Shown here piece after piece: positions 31,854 to 44,154 of a stretch of DNA of 64,000 nt (its first letter is position 1; every line of letters starts with the position of its first letter). The notes beneath the pieces were generated by a model. It was not told the DNA's origin. It saw only the letters and a program-made list of their open reading frames with translations, and ran no database searches. The position numbers and the translations under genes are program-made. Source of the stretch: Sipunculus nudus (taxonomy: Eukaryota; Annelida; Sipuncula; Golfingiida; Sipunculidae); NCBI GenBank assembly GCA_026874595.1, contig CM049307.1:26266362-26330361 (forward strand), in the 5' to 3' direction.

Positions 31854-31907
<54 letters not shown>
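31854..31907. repeat. (AT)n microsatellite
   Basis: Inside block C copy 1; absent from the corresponding place in copy 2 (~44350). Confidence 0.96.
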
Positions 31908-31910
<3 letters not shown>

Positions 31911-32039
31911 TTTATTAAGCTTCATCGATTTCCGATTTTCTATAATCTTCTAAAATAAGGGAAAATAATTAAAAAGTCACAATCCATGGTTTTAGATTTT
32001 CATTTACTTATAACATAATTGAATTTGCAAGAACTGACC

Positions 32040-32245
32040 TGACGAGCTCTAAAGCTTTCTGTTTATGGAATCATTGACCTGTGACTATCATAAAATAAAA
32101 CCATTCTCTAAAGCTCTGAAGTTTATGGAATCATTGACCTGTGACTATCATAATATAAAATCATGCTCTAAAGCTCTGATGTTTATGGAAATAATTGACC
32201 TGTAACTATCATAAAACAAAATCAAGCTCTGAAGCTCTGATTACT
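32040..32245. repeat. ~60-bp tandem repeat x3 in block C
   Basis: The series CTCTAAAGCTCTGATGTTTA, TGGAATCATTGACCTGTGAC, TATCATAAAATAAAA occurs three times. The same array, more decayed, is in block C copy 2 at 44465-44610, so it predates the duplication. Confidence 0.85.
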
Positions 32246-34129
32246 GACCATTTTCAATTTTTCGGATTATTTCTTATATAATATGTAACAAACAATCTAT
32301 ATCTCCTCGAAGCTATACTACATTTATAGCACATAAAACATATGCGTTATTGCTCATCTGAGGAAAAGATTAATCTAAATAACCCAACTGTGCTGAAGGA
32401 CACCTTGAAAAACCTAAACGTTGGTTTTGGTTACATAGGAAGTTGAGATTAGTTTCTTAACTGTTAATGTTGGTTTGTATTACTTTCACGTCTAGTGAAG
32501 CATTCCGCATTATTCGGATTTATTCTAATCGAAAGGTATATTATTTGATATATCTCTATTCATCATCATTGTTATAGTTATAATGGATTATTACTGGTGA
32601 CTGCCTTGCTGGAACTGATCACGAGCTATGAGAGTAAGATTGATTTATACATGTAATTATATGGGATTTAAATATTAGTCCCGCAGTTCAAGACGAGAAA
32701 GAAACAAAAATTCAAGGGTATTTGAGAGAAACTGTTCCCTGGTCTATCTTATAAATTAAGGAAAAAGAGGAAACAGACGCACACGATTTCCATAAGCCAA
32801 TGGTTGTCATTAAAGTTAACTTGGTCTGTTAAAGGTCTTTTAATCCGTAATGAGTTTCATTTATAATTTACCATCTCTGATTTTGATCAGTGTATCTCTG
32901 TATTTTGCCTTGCTTTTTAACCGCAAAGGTGCTCATTAGACGTAATTCCTTACCATCTTTATAATATTTTATTGATGTTTGATATATTTTTGAAACAATG
33001 ATTACTATGTTCCAATTTGACTGATATGAAAGAAAAAATGTAATTTCCTTGCAAGAGATAAATAAGTAAATCGTATCTTATATCTTATCTGAATATTAAT
33101 ATCTCACAGAGTCCGTTCCTTCCGTACAGATGCGATACTGAAAGCTGTTTAATTTATAAAAAAATAGACCCAGAATAACTATTTAAGGCCGGAAAATAAG
33201 ACGAACAGGCACAGACAGATATAACTTTATTACTGATTACCACACTAAATAAAACAGGTGGTAACGACATCAAAGGAATATCAGCTGACTCTGTGGTAGG
33301 TCTCTAATACTGAGGAAAAACATGAGCATCCTTCGGAGGGGGGGGGGAGTGTTATTTGTCCCTTCACTTTAGGGGAATAATATGTACAATTTTTTTTACA
33401 TTGCGATTTCGAGATTATATTTCGTCTTCCACTTTCTAATTTCTTCCAATTCACCTGAAAATATTTCCATTATGCACAACATAATAAGAAAATGAGGGAT
33501 ATGGCTTGCATCAATGGCGTTGTTGACTCATCATATATGTTAGCATATAGCATTACCTTGAATGATCAAACCAAATGTAAATTATAATAACAAAGAGTGT
33601 TTCAACTTGAGCAAAATTTAATTTCATAACCAAAATGTGGATACCGAATTGTGTGACGGAAAAATGAAATGCTTATATTGTGGTTTTGGGCCACCGTCCT
33701 CGTCGTCAGGGGCGGTGTTTCTTGCCCTGGATTTGGGGGGGGGGGGGCTCTGTCCGTTTTCCCATGTATTGACCTCCTCACATTGTCTCACAAACAAGGC
33801 CAATCATGAAACAGATCATTGTCACGGCTATAATTATCTGATTACACCATCATCCTTATCACATTTCAATGTTCACACCCAAGGGGCGGACACAGGATCT
33901 TAAGAAATAGGAAGCTTAACACCTTGGCAGAGGTAAACAACTGTACCGGAAGTGGCACGGGACTTCATACATAACTCGCTCATGCAGAGAAGCATGGATT
34001 AGAGAACGGTACCAGACGTAAATTTCCTTGTTAAGCGTATATTTTTCTTTTTTTGCGATTTTTTTTGGGTTAAAAAAAGAGTTAACTCCGCCAACCCCCC
34101 CCCCCCCCACACACGCACTACGTAACCCG

Positions 34130-35160
34130 CCCCTGCCAATCTCTACAGAACGGCGCGTGTCCAGGATGTTATGGTTTACACAGCTATAATTTTTTAGAGA
34201 GAACTGTCTGCAAATAAACCATCAAAGTGGTGAGGTTCGTAATTCAACATAATTTTAATCCTATGAACTACCACTATCGAAACACCATCATAAATTTTTA
34301 AAAGTGTTGGTAAAAAGCCATTAGACATTAATGTACCTGGCAACAATGTGAAATGTTAAGGGCGTCACTATATGGATTATTAAAAGGGCCCAATCACCTA
34401 TCTGACTTTTATAAACTAAGGTAATCCCTTGGAGCTTTAATAAAAATAGGCCAGAAAACGCTATTTTTGTTGTCAAATGTCGTGAATTGTACCTTGTATT
34501 GTTCCAACCTAAAACTTCTGAAGTTGTCTTTGGATAATCACATGGCACCTAGGTTTCAAAAACCATATTTCATATCGTTTGTTAATGTTAACGTTGTAGA
34601 GACTTTTGTCAGAGACTCAAATTTGTCATGACGTTACGCAGATGTCTGTAGGGTGGACGGAATTTTTGTTATTAGGTGACTAAACAAGCTCGTTAATGCC
34701 CCATGAAACCGGAGCCTTTAATCACCTGTCCACTCAGTACACGACAACGTTCACGACCTATCTTACACAAACAACGTTCCGCCACCACCATCCCCTCAGG
34801 TCATCGCTTCCTGGTTTATAAGTCAATAATTATAAATCACTTGTCAATCTGGCAAGAAAAACCAGCGGTCTCTGTGGACCCGGCATCTAGGCATATTCCT
34901 CTCCTGTTCAGCGAGGTTGTTTGTATACCCATACTAAATCCTCCTATGTTCCCGCGTGGACTCTTTATTTCGCTGACATAATCATATCAAAGTCAGAAGC
35001 GGATCCAGAGGGATGGGGGTCCTCATCCCCCTTCATTAGCAACAGCAACCCTTTTAATGGTTTCAGACCAATCTTCAGACCTGGGGACCTTTTTTTCAGG
35101 TTTTGTCATTAGTTCTCCTTTGGTGGACCCCTCCTGTTTGCTCAATCCTGGATCCAACCC
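34130..35160. repeat. Segmental duplication block D, copy 1 (unit 1)
   Basis: Left part (Da, to ~34490) matches 46.0-46.68 kb (GTGAAATGTTAAGGGCGTCA, TATATGGATTATTAA). Right part (Db) matches 48.90-49.56 kb (GTTCCAACCTAAAACTTC, GAAACCGGAGCCTTTAATCA). In the second copy about 2.2 kb including block A lies between the two parts. The Db part includes a GGCGGATC-type MITE (34993-35158). Confidence 0.82.
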
Positions 35161-35898
35161 TGAAAGTTAATGTATTTATTGCTAAATAGGCCAGTAGAAT
35201 TCGTGAAAAAGGTCAAAATAATTGCTACAGAATTTTTGTTTGCAAAATGCAGTTTTTAAATTTTGACATAAATGGTATTACAAATCCTCATTTCTGACAG
35301 CACAAAAGGAAGCAAAACTAATGGAATGATGAAATTAAACACTTAAAAGTGTATAAAAATTAAATATATTGGGGATAAAAATATGATTTTTAGTTATTTT
35401 TTATCATAAAATATTTCGCGTGGACCCTAACCATCACAGATCCATCAAAATTCTTGTACTACAGACAATTCATAGGTACCCCTTATTGGCAACTTGACTA
35501 AAATGTTCGTATACCATGTTAGCCACTGAGGGGTAGGGGTAACCTTTAAGTACAAAAGCGGTCATATCTCTCTACAGAAATACAGTGTTTTGTCAAAATT
35601 TGTTTTAAATGTATCTCAGCGTAACATACAACAATATGTGGGTTGATGTAAGGGATGAGAGTGAAGTCTGTGAAGTGACCCTATAAATACCCTATTTTTA
35701 TGAAGAAAAAATCACATTTTTTATCAAAAATACATGTTACTTTTGACACTTTTTAGTATCTAATGTCATAAATCCAAAGGTTTTGCTTACTTTACCGTGG
35801 TAGGAACTGGTGTTAATAACATGTCAAAATCTAATATGTTTAAAAATTACGCCTCCGGCTGCGGGTTACGCTCCCGAGGCAGCGGAAATCTTGCGCTT
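35161..35898. other. Intergenic DNA
   Basis: AT-rich with no gene recognised. GC content rises sharply just before the GC-rich element at 35904. Confidence 0.5.
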
Positions 35899-35903
35899 CT
35901 AAA

Positions 35904-36969
35904 GCCTCGGTCACAACCGGAATATGGTCGCCGTACGGCGAGTGTCTTGGGCTATTCCGTGCGGAAGACGCACGGCAACCGTGCGTTTTAAAGGCCACAG
36001 GGACTCCGCAACGACCGTAACTGACATTATCTCAAACGTTTAAGCCCCGGTCAAAACCCACCGTACGTTTTTCTGGGGAGCCCACGGCCGCCACGTTTTT
36101 TTGAAAACGTGGGGAGGGAGTGGCAAGAGTAGGGAAGGAGTGCGTCAACGCACGATTGCGCAAGGTGTAAGTACGTGGCCCATGAGCATTTGCGTGCATC
36201 GTACGATGCGCACGTGGTAAGTGAGTTGTACATGCTTGCAACGTGCTTGTAACGTGCTTGTAACGTACGACCTCCGTGTGATTGCCACGTTGTCGTACGG
36301 AGGCAGTGCTTACGTACGTCACTTGCTTCTCACGTACGGTGCCCTTACTCACTCGCATGTTGTAAGTGCGTGCAAGTGCGATGAACGTGGGTTTTTCCGC
36401 CCGATGTCGGGGTAAATCCGTAGCCCGAACGCAGCGAAAGTTCCTCCTGCACTAAAAGTGCTACGGCGTGTCTGCGTGCTCCCAAATCCGTACTGAGGCG
36501 GTACTCACGACGTACGGATCCCAAAGTTTTGCCCACGTTTTTGCAAGTACGACGGGTTGAGACCACGGCTTTTTGTTGATGCGGCGGCCGTGCGTCAGGC
36601 AGCCACCTACTGGCTCCGTAGGGCACCGTACAGTAGGACACCCGTGCGATTTTTAACGCCTACTCGGCTACCCGAAAGACGTACGGCGTACCTGCGGCTG
36701 TTGTACGGGGTCTTTCCGGCTACCGAAAGGTTAGCTTGTGGCGTCCGCAGGGTTAGCTTACTTTACCGTGCGGAGGCCGTAAGAATTAGGAAGGCACCTT
36801 GCCGTTCCCGCACGTCGGCCGCATAGTATTCCTGCGGTTTAAAAAAAACAGTGATCTACGGTGTGCGGTGGCCGCAGCGGGTTTTGATCGAGGCTTAAGT
36901 ATTCCTGCGGTCCTAAAAAACGTGCAGTAATCTACGGTGTGCGGTGACCGCAGCGGGTTGTGACCGAGA
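35904..36969. mobile_element. GC-rich foldback/MITE-like element with nested ends, ~1.07 kb
   Basis: Left end GCCTCGGTCACAACC and right end GGTTGTGACCGAGA are inverted repeats, and CTAAA occurs on both sides (35899-35903 and 36970-36974), a plausible 5-bp target duplication. A second, inner pair of similar ends lies at ~36042 (AGCCCCGGTCAAAACCC) and ~36876 (GGGTTTTGATCGAGGCTT). The right end is a ~70-base tandem duplication (36826-36897 and 36898-36974). The interior is CpG-rich with many CGTACG and ACGTGC motifs, in contrast to the AT-rich surroundings. Frames across it (including 163 codons on the minus strand at 36786-37277) have no motifs. The class is not determined. Confidence 0.65.
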
Positions 36970-39489
36970 CTAAAAGAAGCTACTGATTTTCCCGCTGCCT
37001 GCTTTGGCCGTTTATGATGCACTTTAACACCAGGTAGCCTGTCTGCTGAAAAAAAGGCTGATGATCCAGCAGCCAACCAAATGCCAGTCAACAAACACTC
37101 GACAGGTATCAGACTCCGCCCAGAAACCACAAGTGGGGCAATTCTCTCTGTGCCTGTGGCCTGTTCAAACGGTTGCTTGGGCGAAGAGCTGTCACTCAAA
37201 ACGAATTGAACAACTTCAGCTCCGTGGATTCCTCGTTTGGCTGGTAAACCGTTTTGTCTTCCAGCACAGGGTCTCATCAGATTGGACCAAAATACAGTGC
37301 TCCCCTCTGGTGTAGAGATTAAGGATACGAGGTCATAAAAAATAGCCCTTATGATATAGGTAGTAGGCCTATAGTTTAAGCGCTATGTAAAGAGCGTAGC
37401 TGCTGGTAGAAGAAAAACAAGCTGGTATTTATTACACTTATAAACATAATATTTTCAAAGACACTCAGCAAGGTTTTATCAAAGCAATGGTACTTAGACT
37501 GCAATATTGGTGAACAAATAGGGACTTATTTACTGTTTGGAGGACCACTAATTACCTCATTAGAATTTGTTACTTTCAGACCATCAACCCCTGACCTACT
37601 ATTACACCAGAAGCATTGCAGCAGCATTACTGTCTAGTCTAAATTGACGATAACTTGCAGAACATAATGTGTAAACTGACCTAGCTCTGCTCTGATGTAT
37701 ACTGACAAAGCATATTTTGAATATACAGTAGGACAAATGGGCCTGGAATTTATCTGACGGTTTGTCACCTCAAGCCATTGTTTGGTAGGGTGCTCAGAGC
37801 CCTCTGGGCCATGAAAGCAACTAGCATTGTCTAATCACACGACAGCTTATGCCCATTACTGTGCTTCAACATAATTAAACAAAAACTTCATCCCTCACCT
37901 GTTTTAATAAAGGGTTAATAACAATAGCTGTTGTTCTACTTCTAGGGCCCTATTACTATTACAGGTTAACATTTGTTAACTGGAGTACACACGGAATTCT
38001 CGTCATTGCAGTTACATGTTTGGTATTAAATCTTATTGTTGCATACACTCAGCGTCATTTTTAAAGTATCAGGTTGCTGCAGTTTAGAACTTCAGAACAT
38101 TAAAACCGATGACCTGTAAAGCAGGATGATACCACTATTAATCAGTTTAGCTACTCTGCTACAGATTTAAACTGTTTGAAAAGAAAATGAAATTTACTTC
38201 ATTCGAGGAAACCAAAAGGTCTTCTTCAGTGATGTCTGACGGATGTAATGGACATTATAAAGATCTGCAAACGTCTTATTTCAACGCTCGGCAGAAATTC
38301 AGAGCGCACAGGGTAAAAGCAAAGTTCTCTTAGCTCGGCAACCTGAATTTGTCATACGACCTCACACCCGGAATTCATGATCGCCAAAGACAGCCGCACA
38401 TGTCTGATTTACGGTCTACGCACCTAGACGAAAACCTGCCTGAAACCCAGTCATCTAACATACATATATTTCAGTTTGCCAAAAACAAGACCAGTGTTTC
38501 TTAATTAGATTTTTGTAATGATCGATAAGCTAAAACTCAATGTGGAAGGATCTGTATCTTCTGGCAAAGACAAAAGCCAAGTTTTTATATATGTATGTAT
38601 GAATGAATGTATGTATGTATATATGGATATATATGTGTGTGTATATGTACGTATGCATGCATGTATTTATGTAACATCAATGGTTTGAATAACGATTTGT
38701 TGAAGTTATACCTAGAGTTGTCATTTTATTTTATTTTCGATCAAACATAGGAACAAATCAAGGACCTATTGGGAGGGGCGCTCGTTTTTAACAACAATCT
38801 AGCAAATAGATAAATAACAATATAAGGAATAATAGGGATCTTGTGTCATAATGCTTTTAAACAACTCAAGAATACACCATTACAACTGACATTTGAAAAA
38901 TATGTGTATATTTTGTTTGTTTAATACATTATGTCCTATAGTAAGCATACCGGTGATGCCATAATGGATCTTAGACATACACAGCCGGTTTGTCGTTTGC
39001 TTATATGGGGTAAACATTTTTCCGGAACAGCAACCTGACAGGCTTTGGAAAAAGACGAACCGCCGGAAAGAAGACAGGAAATCAGAGTTCACTCAGCTCA
39101 GCAGCCGCTCCACTCTTAACATGCCTCGAATTTAATGTTTCTAAAAGCTTAAGTTGTGCAATTTAAAAAAAAATAACGCACGCCATTAGGGTTTCCTGTT
39201 CTTTCTTTTGTTTTTTGTTTTTGTACTTTCGATTTAATTTCTGTCCTTTAGAGACATAAAACATTGGCCAGTGTGACCTGGTTATAAATTCATATGAACC
39301 AGAGTACACGGAAAATCTTATAGAAGAAGAAAAAAAGCCATCAGTTACTATCCGCCCGCTGTGAATGTAATCCTAAAGAATAGTTCCTAAAACAAAGCTA
39401 GTTGGATAGCGCCTTTATGAAACTATTTAAATATCTGGCCGTACTCTATAGGTGACGCCATGTTTAATGATAATGATGGAAACTGCTTT

Positions 39490-39529
39490 AGACCGATCAT
39501 ATGTTAGTATAAAGCCTTCTGCACTTCGG
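39490..39529 (+). repeat. Single-copy progenitor of the 36-bp satellite, block B copy 2
   Basis: CTGCTTTAGACCGATCATAT, then GTTAGTATAAAGCCTT, then CTGC: exactly one 36-base unit flanked by the CTGC that separates units in the satellite. Confidence 0.85.
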
Positions 39530-39591
39530 CAAATTGGGCGTCTTATAGTAACATAGACACTTGAAGTGTATTTATTAACACATTGAACCAT

Positions 39592-39654
39592 AACATACAT
39601 ACATACATACATACATACATACCTACATACATACATACATGCATACATACATAT
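39592..39654. repeat. (ACAT)n microsatellite
   Basis: CATA/ACAT tetranucleotide run with small interruptions. Confidence 0.95.
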
Positions 39655-40244
39655 ATATGTGTGCAGGTGAAACGAAACACTGAGGCCAAAACCCGGGGTG
39701 TTTTCCCGGGAAAACAATTCGAGTTCAACCAAAATAAATTGATAGAGAAAGACAACTGACATACATTGTTGCAAGTGACCTGAAATACTTCAAATGAGCG
39801 AGATGGAAATCAGTTACCATGTAAACTATATGTGTGAAATTATGATTCTGCAAGGATGGAATGCGTTCGTCCACGTTCGTGTGTGCGTGTGGGATTGTGC
39901 GTTTGTGTGTGTGTGTGTCTTTTCACAATATTGTGAACAGAATCTCATGAAATGTTCATGGCATTTCGGGAAAGGGCCTGTTACGACCCATACTGTAATA
40001 ACCGGCCCATAATGTAATAACGGCCCATATTGTAATAAAAACGACACATAATGTAATAATGGCCCATAATGTAATAAAATACGGCCCATATTGTAATAAC
40101 CATGCCCTGCCCATATTGTAATAAAACCGCAAGTGGGTAAAACGGCCCATATTGTAATAAAATCGCAGATGGGTAAAACGGCCAATGATTTTATAATTCA
40201 AAATTCATGCTAATTAACTTAGACAATAACTCTAAAGAAAAACA

Positions 40245-40310
40245 ACACTGTAAATTCACAACAGTCTGTTTCACGGGATGCGACCCGATCATCAGGTGAG
40301 TGTGTTGAAA
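40245..40310 (-). ncRNA. Hammerhead-like motif in PLE terminal repeat (candidate)
   Basis: The minus strand reads CACCTGATGA, then TCGGG-TCGCAT-CCCGT, then GAAAC, then a small hairpin ACTGT/ACAGT. This gives the order CUGAUGA-helix-GAAA-helix of a hammerhead core. Penelope-like elements are known to carry hammerhead ribozymes in their terminal repeats. The base pair next to the core would be T-T rather than the usual G-C, and stem I is only weakly supported, so activity is uncertain. The same motif is repeated in inverted orientation at 41262-41330. Confidence 0.35.
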
Positions 40311-40868
40311 AGCCGATTTGAAGGTTTGAAAAGCCGAGACTTTACGAGATTACGAGATTATGCTTTGTGCGATTCGGGGGAGGGGGGGGGGGGCATGTGA
40401 AAGACTGACACTGATCATATTGTCCTCGAGGGGCACAATAGAATTGGTCAGGGTACACGTGCGATACTGGAACATGACAGGGCAAAGAGGTTTGTTGCTG
40501 TTTTAATGTTTGTATATAATACAAAGATATTTTACCATGATGCTCAATTAGCATAGTAAACTGATTAGCAATAGGGTCCTAGAAAGAGTGAAGATATCAG
40601 TAGTATACATATGATATAAAATACACATATACTATTAAAATACACAATATATAAGGCAAATATACAATATAAAAGGCAAATATACTATACTCTACTCATA
40701 TCAAGTGGACTCCATCCGATAAACTCACCATGGGGTAGTGGTAACGCAATGTCTCTCAACACTGCAAAGAGAGAGCTACTACCTAACAGGTATATATATA
40801 AGTCTGCCCAGCGGATCCTCGGGGGGGTGGGGGGTGGGGGGTGGTTGGAAGAGCGGGCACGTTTAATA

Positions 40869-41250
40869 TTAGTACAAATGCTCGGTTTTAAAACATTTGA
40901 GAGTGAATTTGTTTTGATGGCGGCACTTGGAGAGAATTTCAGCTCTTGAGTTCAACAATGATCCAGGAGGGGCCGTTGCTATAAGTAGCTTTTCAGACAA
41001 ACAGAAATCACTTTTTCTGTTCCCACAGAAGTAAGGCGCTGCCTTGGTAGAGATTTCCCAGGAGAGCTTGTAATTGATATTGTTGTCTTTTAGTGACCAG
41101 ATGTGTTTAGACGGTTCAGTGTTTTTAGCGTGGGATCTGTTACGAAAGGATTGTTTGTGGTTATTGTATTTGGTCTTGAAATCACCTTCAGTACACCCTA
41201 TGTAGTGTTTCTCGTCATTGTCTGTTCAAACCACGCCGTTAGCTTCATTC
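40869..41250 (-). pseudogene. Penelope-like element, GIY-YIG endonuclease fragment
   Basis: Minus-strand translation gives EKHYIGCTEGDFKTKYNNHK, then SFRNRSHAKNTEPSKHIWSL, then a Cys-containing tail ending SKCRHQNKFTLKCF and a stop at 40869-40871. This is the C-terminal GIY-YIG endonuclease domain of Penelope-like retroelements: YIG plus the downstream Arg/Tyr region and SKHIW motif. An in-frame TGA (41226-41228) lies just before the domain, and the reverse transcriptase is absent, so it is a 5'-truncated dead copy. Flanking inverted copies of an ~65-70-base terminal sequence (40245-40310 and 41262-41330) fit the complex ends known for this class. Confidence 0.85.
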
Positions 41251-41261
41251 TAACCATATTC

Positions 41262-41330
41262 ACCTGATGATCGGGTCGCATCCCATGAAACAGACTGTTG
41301 TGAATTTACAGTGTTTTTTTTTCTTAAGAG
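41262..41330 (+). repeat. Inverted copy of the PLE terminal motif
   Basis: TTCACCTGATGATCGGGTCG, CATCCCATGAAACAGACTGT and TGTGAATTTACAGTG repeat, in opposite orientation, the sequence at 40245-40310 with a few differences. Confidence 0.8.
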
Positions 41331-41380
41331 TTATACCGTCTGTAGGCCATAGAGCACTTTACAATGGAGGGTAACTCTAC

Positions 41381-41483
<103 letters not shown>

Positions 41484-41626
41484 GGCTGTAGTATTTTGGC
41501 TTCTGGATAAGCCCCAACAAAAACACGTATTGAATGAATTTTGGTTTGCTGAAAACACCTTAATATTTTTCTGGCTACATTTCAAGAATTTATTTAAGCG
41601 TCTGGGTCCAATAAAGCTTTTACACT

Positions 41627-41629
<3 letters not shown>

Positions 41630-41681
<52 letters not shown>
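41630..41681. repeat. (AT)n microsatellite
   Basis: About 50 bases of AT dinucleotide. Confidence 0.97.
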
Positions 41682-41683
<2 letters not shown>

Positions 41684-42097
41684 CGAAATTTGATTATATT
41701 TTGTCAATTTTTACTGATAAAATATACAAAACTCTCATTATCGATGCATTTTAATGTATTTTAATTCTTTTAAAATATAAATGAAACTTCAAATTTCAGT
41801 GCGTTTTGCTTAATGTATCATAGAGAATATGTGATATGATCTCCCGAAACCTTTCGAGATTTAGAAATTTTAAATGTAGGTAATGCTGCAATTTTCGGTG
41901 CCCATATATGCATTGGTTAAGATGTCTTAGGTCAATATGTATAACACGTCGCATAGATTGAGAGCTTTCAACACACGTATTTAAAGTTAAAACCTGGATG
42001 CGTCATTCTGCTATTCAAGAGTGACTCTTATACAATTTATTTTTTGAAAAAAAACATTACGCCCAAACAAGAAAACAACAATTTGAAAATAGCCGTT

Positions 42098-42485
42098 TCT
42101 GTGTTCTAGAGGTAGAGCATAGGGCGCAGAGCGGGGAGATTCAGGGGCGTAGCCAGGATTGAGGGAGGGGAGGGGGCCATGATTAGTGGCGGATCTAGAA
42201 ATTCGAAATAATTATTATTATTATTATTATACGTGATATTTTAGTGTATGAAAATATGTTTCATATGAGATTTTTTTCATGGCCGGCCCCCATCCATGGT
42301 GAGCGCTCTGCATCATTAGAAGGCTGTGCCCCACAGTCGTGTATCACGTTTGTATCACAAACGAATGCAAAATTTGGCGAGTTCCTCCATGTTATGACTC
42401 AGTAATGGGGATTATTACACACCCAGGACCCGCAGGTGCGGTAGTTACCTGACTCCAGGATTTGATATAAATGACACTAAGCGTG
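42098..42485 (+). mobile_element. tRNA-derived SINE, plus strand, interrupted
   Basis: The head TCTAGAGGTAGAGCATAGGG resembles the A-box region of the SINE at 59800-60090. The 3' body (GGCCGGCCCCCATCC, GTGAGCGCTCTGCATC, GGGATTATTACACACCCAGG, ACCCGCAGGT) matches that SINE in order and orientation. Between head and body, ~140 bases contain a GGGGCGTAGCCAGGA motif and an (ATT)n run not seen in the other copy. Confidence 0.7.
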
Positions 42486-42839
42486 TGCCCTGTCACGTAT
42501 TCCAAACCTGGATAGATTTATACAGATGTAGAAACAAGTTAAGATTAGTTAAAAAAAGCCATTATATCCACACAAAAAAATATATACCTTATTCCTTCAA
42601 ACTCGGAACCATCCCATGTAGAATGTTTTACTCGGTAGTATAAAAAAAAACTTTTTTTTAAATGGAACAGGGTGACAGTTTTTTGTCTAACCAAAGGTTC
42701 GACGAACAAATATAAAGACCTATAAAGACTACCGAGCGCCACCATCTGAGCCATGGAGAGTGCCTCCCAGTAATTATTACAACTGTTTGTACAATCCATG
42801 AAAATCAGATGTTTGCAATCGCCGAGCGATCGCAAGAGA

Positions 42840-43153
42840 GGCCTCCCTCAGCCTTCTCCACCCTAACCCGCTACCCCACCCCCACCCCTCACCGTCAACC
42901 CCCCCCCCCCCGGTTACCCACAAATGATCGGAATAGTAAATGTGTGGGAAAAGGGAAGGAGTAAAGTTTACTCCCCAGATACTTTGTCAGTCATATGCTA
43001 TATTGCTAATTACTATTTTTGCTAGTTACTAATCATAACATTATGTAAATGCCGTGGCCTCAAAGGAATAAAGAAATGTAGCCATTTACAAAATGAATCT
43101 AAACAATATGCCTCACCCAATCCCATTGGCCTATTGCTAGGGGTTTTCCTTGG

Positions 43154-43155
<2 letters not shown>
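42840..43155. other. Intergenic C-rich and AT-rich filler inside foldback element
   Basis: A C-run lies at 42895-42912. No gene recognised. Confidence 0.5.

Positions 43156-43156
<1 letters not shown>

Positions 43157-43196
<40 letters not shown>
43157..43196. repeat. (AT)n microsatellite
   Basis: About 40 bases of AT dinucleotide adjoining the mixed-orientation repeat cluster. Confidence 0.96.
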
Positions 43197-43198
<2 letters not shown>

Positions 43199-44154
43199 AC
43201 CATTATTACAATATGGGACGGTAATTACATTATGGGTCGTTATAACTACTCACATTGTAATAACGATCCATATTGTAACAATGATCAATATTGTAGTAGA
43301 AATTGCCTATTTTGTTGTGAAAACGGCAAATATTATAATAATGGCCAATACTGTAATAATAAATGAGTAGCATTGTAATAACTTTACCTCACCTTTACTA
43401 TAATCAGCATAGTGGGGGCTAAAATGGGCAAAAAGGCCAATATTTTAAAAAATGCAGTTTAGAAGATTATAATTAAATATACGTAGACAACATAAATACT
43501 GACTGTTTCACTGGATTTCCATTATGACTGCATCTCTTACACCAATAAGGAACCGAAATGGCTATCATTTAAGCTCAAACGACATATCGCCTGTTAAATT
43601 TAGGGTTCATTCTTGAGCTAAAACATGTGTTATTACAATATGGGCCCTTTTTCCCACTTCCCGTTTTATAACAATATAGGTAGGGTATGATTATTACAAT
43701 ATTGGTCGTTTTTATTACAATATGGGCCGTAATTACAATATGGGCCGTTTTTTATTACATTATGGGCCGTTATTACAGTATTGGCCAGTTTTATTACAAT
43801 ATGGGCAGGGTATGATTATTACATAATGGGTCGTTTTTATTACAATATTGGCCGTTATTACATTATGGGCCGGTTATTACATTATGGGTCGTAACAGGGC
43901 CCGTAACACAGTGGCCAAAGAGTGTGTCATGCCAACACTGAGCCGTGGCAGACAGCCTGAGCTTATGTTGGGTTTTCGTACATTTCGTAGTCATTGACCC
44001 ATGCAGTCTCCGCTGAGCGATTAAAATGCCTATAACGGAATTTTACTCTCTTGAAAGACGATAAAGGTTTTATTTAAAATTAAAGACCACATGACTCCAA
44101 TTTCAAATACAAGCAGGTTCCCATTGTGTCAGTACAGAGAACAGACATCGCTGA

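Larger units (their letters stand above)
31540..34110. repeat. Segmental duplication block C, copy 1 (unit 1)
   Basis: Ordered matches to 44.15-46.0 kb include TTTACAGGTATGTTGTTTCT (31633), CTGGATGTTTCGCGGTAATC, GAACTGATCACGAGC, TATTTAAGGCCGGAAAATAA and TTTGTCCCTTCACTTT. No genes. Confidence 0.85.
37420..39662. repeat. Segmental duplication block B, copy 2 (unit 2)
   Basis: Begins TTTATTACACTTATAAACAT with CAAAGACACTCAGCAAGG, as copy 3 does at 50187, and runs through the same marker series as copy 1. Near 39482-39528 it holds one unexpanded satellite unit. It ends in an (ACAT)n run and then GCAGGTGAAACGAAACACTG, matching the start of block C at 31541. Confidence 0.87.

Noticed and set aside
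36786-37277. 163-codon minus-strand frame
   Set aside because: Crosses the edge of the GC-rich element; GC-rich DNA has few stops, and no domain or splice context is visible.
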